Assembly (NCBI GenBank): GCA_036488085.1
Contig: DASXHZ010000078.1
Location: 1 to 64,000, forward strand
Source: DASXHZ01 sp036488085
Lineage (GTDB): Bacteria; Acidobacteriota; Thermoanaerobaculia; Gp7-AA8
DNA length: 64,000 bases
Direction: 5' to 3'
The position numbers and the translations under genes were made by a program. Each line of letters starts with the position of its first letter. The stretch's first letter is position 1. The notes under the pieces were generated by a model that was not told the origin of the DNA, made no database searches, and worked only from the letters and a program-made list of their open reading frames with translations. Positions 55,960-64,000 of the stretch are shown one piece after another.

Positions 55960-56532
55960 CTAGGCCTTCAGTGCTTCCAGCCGCAACTTCGATGCCTCGA
56001 ACACTTCCTTGTGGAGCGACCGCCCGTGCGCGTCCATCGTGACAATCGCCATGAACTCTTCGACCCAGAGGTGCCAGATCGCCTCGGGGGAGCCAAGGTC
56101 CATCCAGTCGACACCGTCGACGCGTTTGATCGAGGCGGCGCAGACCTGCGCGGCGCCGCCGATGGCGTGGAGGTAGACCGCTCCGTACTCCTTGCACGCG
56201 GCCAGCGTCTTCTCGCCCATGCCGCCCTTGCCTATCACCGCGCGCAGGCCGTATTCGCGGATGACCTCGTGCTCGTACGGCTCCTCGCGCGACGACGTGG
56301 TCGGGCCGGCCGCCTTGCAGATCCACCGATCGCCTTCCTTCACCATCACCGGACCGCAGTGATAGAGGATCGCGCCGTTCAGGTCGACCGGAGGCTTCGT
56401 CCCTTCGTGAATGCGATGGTGCACCGCGTCGCGCCCCGTGTAGAGGCGGCCCGTGATCGAGACCGTATCGCCGACGTTCAGCGATCGGATGGTCGCTTCG
56501 TCGACCGGCGTCGTGATGTTGATTGTCGCCAT
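55960..56532 (-). CDS. Class I fumarate hydratase, beta subunit
   Basis: A 190-residue protein corresponding to the C-terminal half of class I fumarase (FumA/FumB type): GRLYTGRDAVHHRI, LYHCGPVM, RAVIGKGGMGE and EAIWHLWVEEF. ATG 56532 sits five bases from a palindromic repeat, leaving no visible ribosome-binding site. Together with the alpha subunit it hydrates fumarate to malate. The aspartase gene follows after 9 bp, making an aspartate-to-malate route. Confidence 0.9.
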   Translation of the reverse strand: MATINITTPVDEATIRSLNVGDTVSITGRLYTGRDAVHHRIHEGTKPPVDLNGAILYHCGPVMVKEGDRWICKAAGPTTSSREEPYEHEVIREYGLRAVIGKGGMGEKTLAACKEYGAVYLHAIGGAAQVCAASIKRVDGVDWMDLGSPEAIWHLWVEEFMAIVTMDAHGRSLHKEVFEASKLRLEALKA

Positions 56533-56535
56533 GTT

Positions 56536-56623
56536 AGTTGCCAGTGGCCGGTGGCCGGTTGCCAGAAAAAGCGCGCGAGAGGTAGATGGCGGTCTGGCCA
56601 CCGGCCACTGGCAACCGGCCACT
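56536..56623. repeat. Palindrome of GTGGCCGG/GGCCACTG words
   Basis: Left arm 56537-56564 (TTGCCAGTGGCCGGTGGCCG...) and right arm 56594-56623 (GGCCACCGGCCACTGGCAAC...) are near-perfect inverted repeats of the tandem words TGGCCGG and CCAGTGGCC, with an A-rich ~28-bp centre. It separates the alpha and beta fumarase genes, ending 2 bp before the alpha stop. The same words build the repeats at 62462 and 62630. Confidence 0.85.
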
Positions 56624-56625
56624 CA

Positions 56626-57537
56626 CTAGTAGAGCCATTTCGCGACCTGCCCGTTCCCGTCGAGTTGCGCGCCGCGCCGGCGGTACGCCCAGCACATGTA
56701 CGCGATGCTGACAAAGTACGACGCCGGGAGCCGGTTCTGCTTGCCGATCTTGCACGCGAGGAGCGTCGTGTTGCCGCCGAACCCCATCGGTCCGATGCCG
56801 CTCTGGTTCGCCTTCTCGACGATCCGTCCCTCGAGATCGGCGAGCAGCGGATCGGTGTTCGTGTCGTCGAGCTCGCGGAGGAGCTGTTCCTTCGCGAAGG
56901 CGTAGCCGGTTCCGCGGTCGCCGCCGATGCAGACGCCGAGGATCCCGGGACCGCAGCCTTGGCCCTGAGCATTGAGGATGCAGTCGAGAATGGCGTTCTC
57001 GACGCCCTTGAGATCGCGTCCGCCGAGCTTCGGATCGGGGAGCGAGTACTGCGCGTTCATGTTCTCGCAGCCGCCGCCTTTCAGCATCAGCTTCACTTCC
57101 ACGTACGGCTCGCGCCATTGATGGAAGTGAAAGACCGGCGAGCCGGGGCCGGTGTTGTCGCCGGTGTTCTTCCCGGTGATGCTGTCGACGCTGTTCTGCC
57201 GGAGGTACCCCTTCTTCGTTGCCGCCCGCACCGCCTCCACCGCCGTCTCCTCGAACTCGAGCTGGTCGTAGCCGACGGGCGTGTGGACGAAGAAGAGGAT
57301 CGTGCCGGTGTCCTGGCAGAGCGGCAGCGAGCTCTCCTTCGCCAGTCCGATGTTGCAGCCGATGACGTTCAGCGCCACGTCGGCATTCGACCCTTCCGCC
57401 TCGTTCTTCCGCGCCGCCGTGACGGCGCGGACCACGTCATCCGGAAGGATCGTCGACGTCCGCCGGATCAGCTCGAGAATGCTGTCGAACAGATCCGGCT
57501 CTTTTGTGACTTCGTGGAGTGGTGCTGTTGCGCTCAT
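56626..57537 (-). CDS. Class I fumarate hydratase, alpha subunit
   Basis: A 303-residue iron-sulfur subunit with the cluster cysteines in LPLCQDTG (about 76), GGGCENMNAQ (about 155) and GQGCGPGILGVCIGGDRGTG (about 195). It provides the [4Fe-4S] active site of the two-subunit class I fumarase. ATG 57537 (MSATAPLHEVTKEPDLFD) is well placed. Beta subunit and aspartase follow downstream. Confidence 0.92.
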   Translation of the reverse strand: MSATAPLHEVTKEPDLFDSILELIRRTSTILPDDVVRAVTAARKNEAEGSNADVALNVIGCNIGLAKESSLPLCQDTGTILFFVHTPVGYDQLEFEETAVEAVRAATKKGYLRQNSVDSITGKNTGDNTGPGSPVFHFHQWREPYVEVKLMLKGGGCENMNAQYSLPDPKLGGRDLKGVENAILDCILNAQGQGCGPGILGVCIGGDRGTGYAFAKEQLLRELDDTNTDPLLADLEGRIVEKANQSGIGPMGFGGNTTLLACKIGKQNRLPASYFVSIAYMCWAYRRRGAQLDGNGQVAKWLY

Positions 57538-57546
57538 GAAGCAACT

Positions 57547-58950
57547 TTACTGATTCGACGTTCTGGCGTCACGCGCGACGCCGTGTACGTGCGACTCGGC
57601 GCACGACGTGCCGAACCACCCGGACGAGCACTGGTACGGCTGATCGACGTTCGTGTACGACGTCGTGAAGCTGTCGAAGAACGGGTCGGCTTTCCAGAGC
57701 GTCGTGCCGTCGCTGAGCATGACGTGCATCGTCGCGGTGGTCCCGAGCGGCGTGACCGTGTTCGGCGCGATGTAGGTGACGTCGACGGTGGCGTAACCGG
57801 TTGGCGAGTTCGGGTCGCGGATGTCCTTGTTGTAGCCCCAACTGTGATAGCTGATGCCGGAGTTGCCGAAGTCGACGGTGACCTGCGAGCGGTCGGTGCG
57901 ATAGAAACGCGTGCCGGGTTTGTCGTTGCAGACGACGACCTCCACGCCGGGGCTCGTCGAGTCGGCGCAGGTGCTGAACGGACTCGAGTGCACGTTCCAG
58001 TCGCCCGCGGTGAGCTCCGGAATCACCGTGGTGCCGTCGCTCTCGGCGGAGACCGTCGCATTGAGCGACGAGAGATTGGCGTGCGCCGCGGTCTGGGCGT
58101 CGAGGTGGAAGTGCTGCGTCGTGCCGCCGCCGTCGTAGTGGTTTTCCTCCGAGGAGGTGAGGCTCGAACGGCTGGTCGTGGTGGTGTCCTCGTGTGCCGT
58201 GGCATCCCACGAGTAGAACGGATCAGCGTCGTCGTAGACCTGCGTCTGCGCGGTACCGCTGTTGTTCGAGTCGTCCCAATCGCCAGGATTCACGCCGTCG
58301 GCGATCACCTGAAGATCGGTCGGGCCGGCCGATTCGAAAACCGTCGCGAGGGAGACGTTCACGGTGTCGCCGGCGTCAACCCAGATGCCGTCGATGCGGT
58401 CGACCTCACTCCCGTTCGCGAGCACGCGCACGTTCGTGTGCGCGCCCGTCTCGCCGTTCAGCTCCGAGAGCGAGACGCGGACGATGGTCGGGAATCCGAC
58501 CAACGCATGGACCGGTGCAATGACGGAGTTGACGCGCAAGTCGGGACGCCGCTTCACGACGTCGCTCGCGTCGACGACCTCGGTGCGGTCGCCTGTCGCG
58601 CTCGCGACATGCGCCTCGATCGCCACCGGGGCATGCCAGGCGAGAGTGCCGAGGGCGGCCGTGAAGGAGCCGGAGCCGTCGGTGTCGTTGAAGTTGACGA
58701 CCGACTGGTCCGGCATCTTCGCCTGGACCTTTTCGACGGCGCCATTGGCCGTCAGCTCGAGCGTCGCCACGCCGTCGCGGCCGAGGAGCGTGCGCGTTTC
58801 GATCGACGCGTCGCCGGAGCGGCCGGTGGCGTTCTTCACGCCGCTGTCGTTGTATTTGAAGGTTGCGGGATACGTTTGAGTCTGGCCGAATGCGGCGGCG
58901 GTGGTGAGCAGAGCGGCCGCAAGTACGGTCGCCGAAAGAAGGCGATGCAT
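57547..58950 (-). CDS. Secreted protein with CARDB-like domain
   Basis: A 467-residue exported protein: signal peptide (MHRLLSATVLAAALLTTAAAF, cleavage after FGQ), Thr/Asp-rich beta domains, one with the CARDB pattern (PDLRVNSVIAP, GDTVNVSLATVFESAG), and a Cys-bearing C-terminus (CSSGWFGTSCAESHVHG). ATG 58950 gives the clean signal peptide. It lies 9 bp upstream of the fumarase operon on the same strand but has no functional link to it. Probably a surface or extracellular matrix protein. Confidence 0.7.
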   Translation of the reverse strand: MHRLLSATVLAAALLTTAAAFGQTQTYPATFKYNDSGVKNATGRSGDASIETRTLLGRDGVATLELTANGAVEKVQAKMPDQSVVNFNDTDGSGSFTAALGTLAWHAPVAIEAHVASATGDRTEVVDASDVVKRRPDLRVNSVIAPVHALVGFPTIVRVSLSELNGETGAHTNVRVLANGSEVDRIDGIWVDAGDTVNVSLATVFESAGPTDLQVIADGVNPGDWDDSNNSGTAQTQVYDDADPFYSWDATAHEDTTTTSRSSLTSSEENHYDGGGTTQHFHLDAQTAAHANLSSLNATVSAESDGTTVIPELTAGDWNVHSSPFSTCADSTSPGVEVVVCNDKPGTRFYRTDRSQVTVDFGNSGISYHSWGYNKDIRDPNSPTGYATVDVTYIAPNTVTPLGTTATMHVMLSDGTTLWKADPFFDSFTTSYTNVDQPYQCSSGWFGTSCAESHVHGVARDARTSNQ

Positions 58951-59028
58951 GAGTTCCCCCCGAGTCAATGAGATCTGAAGCTGGGAGATGCACTCACAAT
59001 AAGAGTGCCATGATTACAATGGGAACCC

Positions 59029-59817
59029 ATGCTCCGCGATAAATTGATGCATCACGAGCCGGTGGATGGTTTCCGCTGGCGCAGCCATGAGGTTGCGCGC
59101 ATTGAGGGGTTCAGCGACGCGGTGTTCGGGTTCGCGCTCACGCTCCTCATCGTGTCGCTGGAAGTGCCGAAGACGTCGACCGAGCTCTTCGCGACGATGC
59201 GCGGGTTCGGCGCGTTCCTCGCCACGTTCTCGATGCTGTCGCTGATCTGGTACGCGCAGTACCTCTTCTTCCGCCGCTACGGCCTCGAGGATCGCGTAAC
59301 GGTCGTGCTCAACCTGGCGCTGCTCTTCACGGTCCTCTTCTTCGTCTTTCCGCTCAAGTTCCTCTTCACGGTCCTCCTCGGCGATCCGACGATGCGGCAC
59401 GTGAAGGTGATGACGCCGCGCGGACTCGAGCCGGCGATCCTTCCCCAACACCGGCCATTCATCTACCTGATCTACGGCCTCGGCTTCGTCGCGATCTTCA
59501 CCGTCTTCACGCTTCTCTACCGGCACGCCTACAAGTTGCGGGAGAAGCTGGAGCTGAACGAGTACGAGACGTGGGAGACGCGGCACGCCATCCGCCGCAT
59601 GCTCTTCGCGGTCGTCCTCGGCATCTTGTACCTCGCCGTCGCCGGTCTGGAGGCGATCCCCAAGCAGAACCTGATGGTCTCGGACATCGTCTCCGTCACC
59701 ATCTTCCTCCTCTTCTTTGGACTGTTCCTGGTCATGCTGAAGATGCGCAGCCAACGGAACCGCGTCCGGAAAGAGTGGATCGCGAAGAGCACCGCCGTAC
59801 CTCCCGAAAAGCCATAG
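59029..59817 (+). CDS. TMEM175-family (DUF1211) potassium channel-like protein
   Basis: A 262-residue membrane protein with five or six helices. The first helix has the family signature RIEGFSDAVFGFALTLLIVS (R-x-x-x-FSD, about residue 24). Bacterial TMEM175 proteins are K+-selective leak channels lacking a P-loop filter. It is transcribed away from the secreted-protein gene and sits before clpB. Function in K+ homoeostasis is by family. Confidence 0.8.
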   Translation: MLRDKLMHHEPVDGFRWRSHEVARIEGFSDAVFGFALTLLIVSLEVPKTSTELFATMRGFGAFLATFSMLSLIWYAQYLFFRRYGLEDRVTVVLNLALLFTVLFFVFPLKFLFTVLLGDPTMRHVKVMTPRGLEPAILPQHRPFIYLIYGLGFVAIFTVFTLLYRHAYKLREKLELNEYETWETRHAIRRMLFAVVLGILYLAVAGLEAIPKQNLMVSDIVSVTIFLLFFGLFLVMLKMRSQRNRVRKEWIAKSTAVPPEKP

Positions 59818-59868
59818 CTCCGTTCTTGCACGCCCGGAATGGACGGGATGTCTCCTCCGTTTATTGAG

Positions 59869-59887
59869 TTGAGTCAGTTGGACTCAA
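59869..59887 (+). promoter_or_regulatory. HAIR operator (HspR-type) upstream of clpB
   Basis: TTGAGT (59869-59874), seven bases, ACTCAA (59882-59887) matches the HspR-associated inverted repeat CTTGAGT-N7-ACTCAAG except for the outermost base pair. A second TTGAGT overlaps at 59864. It is 14 bp before the clpB ATG, so bound repressor would block transcription or initiation. Indicates heat-shock control by HspR, whose gene is not in the window. Confidence 0.8.
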
Positions 59888-59901
59888 TGTGAGGCAAAGC
59901 T

Positions 59902-62454
59902 ATGAATATCAACAAGCTTACGGTCAAGGCGCAGGAGGCCGTCACTGAGGCGCAGAACCTTGCCCGAGGTGCGGGGAACCCGGAGCTGACGCCGGAGCAC
60001 CTGCTGCTGGCGCTGCTCCGGCAGGAAGGCGGGATCGTCACTCCGATCCTGAACAAGCTCGGTTTGAACGCGGCGGCAGTCGAAGCCGAGGTGGCCGGGG
60101 AGGTCGCGAAGTACTCGAAGGTTGGCGGCGCGTCGGCGGAGCCGATGATCGGCGGGACGCTTCGGAAAGTGTTCGACGCGGCGTTCAAGTCGGAGGACGA
60201 CTTCAAGGATGAATATGTATCGACCGAGCACTTGCTGATCGGGATCGCGGAAACGAAAGAGGCGACCGCCGCCCGCATCCTGGCGCGCCATGGGGTGACG
60301 CGCGACGCGGTGCTGAAGGCGCTGCAGTCGGTGCGCGGCAACCAGCGGGTGACGGATCAGAATCCCGAGGACAAGTATCAGGCGTTGGAGCGCTACGCGC
60401 GCGATCTGACGCAGCTCGCGCGACGCGGCAAGCTCGATCCGGTCATCGGCCGCGACGAGGAGATCCGCCGCGTCATCCAAGTGCTGTCGCGCCGCACGAA
60501 GAACAATCCGGTGCTCATCGGAGAGCCGGGGGTCGGCAAGACCGCGATCGTGGAAGGACTGGCGCGACGCGTCGTCGAAGGCGACGTCCCCGAGGGGCTG
60601 AAGGGGAAGCGCGTGGTCGCCCTCGACCTCGGGTCAATGATCGCGGGCGCGAAGTACCGCGGCGAGTTCGAGGATCGTCTCAAGGCGGTCATCAAGGACG
60701 TCGAGGAGAGCGAAGGGAACGTCATCCTCTTCATCGACGAACTGCACACGCTCGTCGGAGCGGGTGCTGCCGAGGGGGCGATGGACGCGTCGAACATGCT
60801 CAAGCCGGCGCTCGCGCGCGGAGAGCTGCGCGCCATCGGCGCCACGACGCTCAACGAGTACCAGAAGCACATCGAGAAGGACGCCGCGCTGGAGCGCCGC
60901 TTCCAGCCGGTGTACGTCGGCGAGCCGACGGTCGAAGACACGATCGCGATCCTTCGCGGCCTCAAGGAGCGCTACGAGGTACATCACGGCGTGAAGATCA
61001 CGGATGCCGCGATCGTCGCGGCCGCCACGCTCTCGAATCGCTACATCACCGACCGGTTCCTCCCCGACAAGGCGATCGACCTCGTCGACGAAGCGGCGTC
61101 GCGGCTCCGCATCGAGCTGACCTCGATGCCGCAGGAGATCGACGAGCTGACTCGCCGCATGACGCAGCTCCAGATCGAGAAGCAGGCCCTCACCCGCGAG
61201 GACAACCCGCTCTCCAAACAGCGTCTCGGCGAGATCGAGTCGGAGATCGCCGAGCGCCAGGAGAAGATCGCCGGCCTCAAAGCGCAGTGGCAGAGCGAGA
61301 AGAACGTCATCACGCAGATCAACGATCTGAAGAGGAAGGTCGAGGAGACGCGCGAGGCGGCCGGCCGTGCGGAGCGGGAGGGCGACCTCACGCGCGCCGC
61401 CGAGCTCCAATACGGCTCGCTGCCACAACTGCAGCGCGACCTCGACGCCGCGAACGCGAAGCTCGTCGAGATGCAGCAGAGCGGCGCGATGCTGAAGGAA
61501 GAGGTCACCGACGAGGACATCGCGGACATTGTCTCGAAGTGGACCGGAGTTCCGGTCACGAAGATGCTCGAGTCGGAGATCCAGAAGCTCGTCCGGATGG
61601 AGGACGTGCTGAAGACGCGCGTCATCGGACAGGAAGAGGCGGTGACCGCGGTCTCGAACGCGGTGCGCCGTTCACGCGCCGGGCTGAAGGACCCGAACCG
61701 TCCGATCGGCTCGTTCATCTTCATGGGGCCGACCGGCGTCGGGAAGACGGAGCTGGCGCGCGCGCTCGCGGAGTTCCTCTTCGACGACGAGAACGCGCTC
61801 GTCCGCATCGACATGTCGGAGTACATGGAACGCCACGCCGTGGCGCGGCTCATCGGCGCGCCGCCGGGATACATCGGCTACGAGGAGGGCGGCCAGCTCA
61901 CGGAGGCGATCCGCCGCCGGCCGTACGCGGTGGTGCTGTTCGACGAGATCGAGAAGGCGCATCCGGAAGTCTTCAACGTCATGCTGCAGATCCTCGACGA
62001 CGGCCGGCTGACGGACTCGAAAGGACGCGTGGTCGACTTCAAGAACACGGTCATCATCATGACGTCGAACATCGCCGAGGAGGATCTGCCGCGGCGCTTC
62101 CGACCGGAGTTCCTCAACCGCATCGATGACATCATAGTTTTCCACGCGCTCGACCTCCCGCAGATCAAGCGGATCATCGAGATCCAGCTCAAGCGGCTGG
62201 CGAAGCTGGTGAGCGACCGCGGCCTGGCGATCGAGATCAGCGACCGAGCGAAGGACGTCCTCGCGCACAAAGGCTACGACCCCGCCTTCGGCGCCCGTCC
62301 TCTCAAACGCGCACTGCAGAAGGAGATCATCGACCCCCTCGCGATCCGCCTGCTCGAAGGAAAGTTCAAGCCCGGCGACACGGTGTTCGTGAACGCCACG
62401 CCCGAGGGGACGGTAGAGCTGTCGCTCGAGCCGGAGCTGACGACGGTGAACTGA
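59902..62454 (+). CDS. clpB: ClpB/Hsp100 disaggregase
   Basis: An 850-residue AAA+ chaperone: Clp N domain (1-150), NBD1 with Walker A GEPGVGKT (about 207), coiled-coil middle domain (about 410-520), NBD2 with GPTGVGKT (about 609), arginine-finger regions. It resolubilises aggregates with DnaK. In NBD2 the segment between TSNI and FRPEFLNR is only ~8 residues, whereas ClpB normally has ~30 there (the sensor-1 to sensor-2 helix), giving the shorter total length; this looks like an in-frame deletion. RBS GTGAGG lies 8 bp upstream. Confidence 0.96.
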   Translation: MNINKLTVKAQEAVTEAQNLARGAGNPELTPEHLLLALLRQEGGIVTPILNKLGLNAAAVEAEVAGEVAKYSKVGGASAEPMIGGTLRKVFDAAFKSEDDFKDEYVSTEHLLIGIAETKEATAARILARHGVTRDAVLKALQSVRGNQRVTDQNPEDKYQALERYARDLTQLARRGKLDPVIGRDEEIRRVIQVLSRRTKNNPVLIGEPGVGKTAIVEGLARRVVEGDVPEGLKGKRVVALDLGSMIAGAKYRGEFEDRLKAVIKDVEESEGNVILFIDELHTLVGAGAAEGAMDASNMLKPALARGELRAIGATTLNEYQKHIEKDAALERRFQPVYVGEPTVEDTIAILRGLKERYEVHHGVKITDAAIVAAATLSNRYITDRFLPDKAIDLVDEAASRLRIELTSMPQEIDELTRRMTQLQIEKQALTREDNPLSKQRLGEIESEIAERQEKIAGLKAQWQSEKNVITQINDLKRKVEETREAAGRAEREGDLTRAAELQYGSLPQLQRDLDAANAKLVEMQQSGAMLKEEVTDEDIADIVSKWTGVPVTKMLESEIQKLVRMEDVLKTRVIGQEEAVTAVSNAVRRSRAGLKDPNRPIGSFIFMGPTGVGKTELARALAEFLFDDENALVRIDMSEYMERHAVARLIGAPPGYIGYEEGGQLTEAIRRRPYAVVLFDEIEKAHPEVFNVMLQILDDGRLTDSKGRVVDFKNTVIIMTSNIAEEDLPRRFRPEFLNRIDDIIVFHALDLPQIKRIIEIQLKRLAKLVSDRGLAIEISDRAKDVLAHKGYDPAFGARPLKRALQKEIIDPLAIRLLEGKFKPGDTVFVNATPEGTVELSLEPELTTVN

Positions 62455-62461
62455 ACGAGTT

Positions 62462-62690
62462 GCTGGTGGCCAGTGGAGTTGCCGGTGGCTAGTGGCCGGT
62501 GGCCGGATCCGGGAACCGGCAACTCATTTGTCATCCCGAGCGTAGCGAGGGACCTGGGCGGTGGGGGCGCGATACGTGCCGCTCACCCACCCAGGCCCCT
62601 CGCTAACGCTCGGGATGACATCGTGCGTTCGATTCGGCCACTGGCTACCGGCCACTGGCTACCGGCCACTGGCCACTGTTGTAGACGCGT
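62462..62690. repeat. Nested palindromic repeat block between clpB and the glycosyltransferase
   Basis: Outer layer: GGTGGCCAGTGGAGTTGCCGG-type words at 62462-62525 and GGCCACTGGCTACC-type words at 62637-62688. Inner layer: TGTCATCCCGAGCGTAGCGA (from 62530) pairs with CGCTAACGCTCGGGATGACA (to 62623), with CCTGGG/CCCAGG extending the stem. The right outer arm also encodes the last residues (QWPVASGR) of the converging glycosyltransferase gene. No gene is present otherwise. Confidence 0.85.
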
Positions 62691-64000
62691 ATCGACTTCC
62701 CGACGCGCACGTACGGCAACGCGTCCGCCCACGAATACGCGAACGGCCAGTCGGCGCGGGCGAGGGCGATCGTGGACTCGCTGAGTGCGGCGGGGACTTT
62801 CGGCGGCGTGCGCCAGTCGATGTCGACTTGTTGTGGTAAGCCGATGCGATTCGGATCGCTGGGGGAGAAGAGGGTGTAGGCGAGTGCGTTGATGTGGTGC
62901 TTGCGGCAGTAGCGCGCCAGGCGGAGCAGGTCCTGGCCCCAGTCGAGATTGCTGTCGACGAGGAAGCGTTGTGGGTGGCGCGCGGCAATCTCGTTGAAGT
63001 AGGGGAAGTAGTCGGGGTGCGCGAGCGTCGACGCGACGAGATGCCACGCCAATAGCGCCGCGATGATGATGCGTCGCCGGCACATTGCGGCTACCGCGAT
63101 CGAAAAGGGGACGTAGACCGGAAGGATGTAGCGGATGCCGATGTCGAGCGAGCTCGGAAGCGCGGGGAGGATCATCGCTAGCGTGACGAGCGTCCACTCT
63201 CGATTTCCGAAAATGGCGCCGGCGACGAAGAGCAGCACGAGCGCGAGCGTCGTCTTGAGCGCGAAGGCGAGCGGGAAGTACCACCACCAGCCGTGCATCG
63301 TGTAGCGGCCGAGCGCGTAGCTGAGAAAGCCTTCGCGATCGAGCGCCACGATGCCACGGATGCCGTCGAAGAACGGCGCGAGGTGAAAGGCGTAGCCGAC
63401 GGCAATCGTCGCGAACGCCGTCACCGGCGCGATCGCGAGTTGCAGGTCGTAGGGGAACGGACGTCTCGTCCGCTCATGCGCGGCGATAGCCGCGCTGCCG
63501 CGCGGCCGAGCGGACGAGACGTCCGCTCCCCTTTTGCGTCTGCGGAACATCAGCAAGACGAGGCACGCGATGCCGACGAACGGAATGCACGAGAACTTGC
63601 AGAGCGCGCCGAAGCCGAATGCAACGCCGAAGACGGCCGCGCGTTTCCGCGACGGCTCGTCGAGCCAGCGTACGAACGCGAGCAACGCGAGCGCTGTCCC
63701 GGCTATTGCCGCGGTGTCGTGCGTCGCGAGAGCGGAGTAGCCGAGGATCACCGGCTGCGTCGTGAAGAGCGCGAGCGCGATCAGCGCCTGCGTCTCGTCG
63801 AGAACCCGGCGCGCGAGGAGCCACACCGCGATCGCCGCCAGCGCGAAGAAAAGCAGATTGCCGACACGCGCGAGGACGAGGTCCCGCTCGTACTTGCCAT
63901 TCGAAAAGATGCTTTGAAGCTGCCGCGAAAAATCGACGTGCATGTTGCGCCGCATCCCGCCGAGGTATGGAGCGGCGGCGAGCACGAGCCGCGGCAGCGG
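62645..64000 (-). CDS. Family-39-type membrane glycosyltransferase (5' end outside window)
   Basis: At least 451 residues remain and the frame is open to the window edge, so the N-terminus is missing. Many membrane helices, a LGYSALATHDTAAIAGT segment and a HPDYFPYFNE motif in a C-terminal loop (AHPDYFPYFNEIA then NLDWGQDL) resemble PMT/ArnT-like GT39 proteins that transfer sugars from polyprenyl carriers. A dispersed palindrome is embedded in the middle (63452-63531). The C-terminal GQWPVASGR is derived from a repeat, indicating that the original end was replaced. Confidence 0.75.
   Translation of the reverse strand, partial: PLPRLVLAAAPYLGGMRRNMHVDFSRQLQSIFSNGKYERDLVLARVGNLLFFALAAIAVWLLARRVLDETQALIALALFTTQPVILGYSALATHDTAAIAGTALALLAFVRWLDEPSRKRAAVFGVAFGFGALCKFSCIPFVGIACLVLLMFRRRKRGADVSSARPRGSAAIAAHERTRRPFPYDLQLAIAPVTAFATIAVGYAFHLAPFFDGIRGIVALDREGFLSYALGRYTMHGWWWYFPLAFALKTTLALVLLFVAGAIFGNREWTLVTLAMILPALPSSLDIGIRYILPVYVPFSIAVAAMCRRRIIIAALLAWHLVASTLAHPDYFPYFNEIAARHPQRFLVDSNLDWGQDLLRLARYCRKHHINALAYTLFSPSDPNRIGLPQQVDIDWRTPPKVPAALSESTIALARADWPFAYSWADALPYVRVGKSIRVYNSGQWPVASGR
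63452..63531. repeat. Dispersed palindromic element, copy 2, inside the glycosyltransferase gene
   Basis: 80 bp with GGGGAACGGACGTCTCGTCC at one end and GGACGAGACGTCCGCTCCCC at the other, and a second hairpin (GCGCGGCGATAGCCGCGC) in the centre. Its reverse complement matches 45331-45386 over 56 bp with five mismatches. It is in frame and adds a hydrophilic linker (KRGADVSSARPRGSAAIAAH, ERTRRP) between membrane helices. Confidence 0.85.

Noticed and set aside
56011..58971. 986-codon plus-strand open frame
   Set aside because: Arg/Val/Asp-rich shadow opposite the fumarase and secreted-protein genes, a product of high GC at third positions.

Overview
The window is high-GC, densely packed bacterial DNA. 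Gene content points to an Acidobacteriota-like organism: an Oar-type TonB-dependent receptor with an N-terminal carboxypeptidase-regulatory-like domain, a sulfatase-fold/TPR lipoprotein, a DUF507-like protein, CHAT/TPR and sigma-factor signalling, and many overlapping start/stop junctions. This assignment comes from gene content only and is tentative.

Layout. 1-16.5 kb is mostly core: the end of a TPR protein, a short TldD/PmbA-like protein with a coupled partner, an acyl-CoA carboxylase beta subunit, the sulfatase-fold/TPR lipoprotein and the TonB receptor, then a housekeeping run (rplU, rpmA, obg, nadD, rsfS, a sigma-54-type activator, rlmH, a DksA-type zinc-finger gene, holA, an MFS transporter). 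A seven-copy ~63-bp tandem repeat (16.47-16.9 kb) precedes an unknown gene and a 5-oxoprolinase A gene whose start looks frameshifted.

18.2-41.4 kb is accessory DNA at a tRNA-Asn gene. The 3' end of that tRNA recurs at 34.65 kb and 41.40 kb, which delimits two tandem islands. Island 1 carries a tyrosine recombinase and an almost complete potassium module: KimA-like importer, KdpFABC, KdpE, a KdpD split into two distant genes, stand-alone USP-like proteins, a porin and a CPA2-type antiporter, then a P450. Two promoter regions in it share arrays of a TCTTTCG-like heptamer at alternating 11/10-bp spacing, as expected for an OmpR-family regulator such as the local KdpE. Island 2 holds five tightly packed genes with no integrase: a Rad50/SMC-like ATPase with a CxxC...CxxC hook, a small middle protein, a PD-(D/E)xK nuclease-like protein, a DNA methyltransferase and a DUF4365 protein. 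It looks like an ABC-3C-related anti-mobile-element system in an unusual combination and is the best candidate for a poorly described system here.

41.4-51.5 kb: a minus-strand cluster (acyl-CoA dehydrogenase-like enzyme, PhnD-like binding protein, TusA-like/diiron fusion), a decayed cytochrome c-type gene, two small genes, and a sigma factor / anti-sigma-TPR-CHAT / unknown-protein operon. 51.6-64 kb: tRNA-Cys, a DNA glycosylase, rlmN, thpR, aspartase, two-subunit class I fumarase, a secreted protein, a TMEM175-type channel, clpB behind a HAIR (HspR) operator, and the end of a family-39-type glycosyltransferase.

Palindromic elements recur between and inside genes: long inverted repeats made of short tandem words, a 56-bp dispersed palindrome with one copy inside a coding sequence, and a double GGCCGGC-type hairpin inside the CHAT gene.
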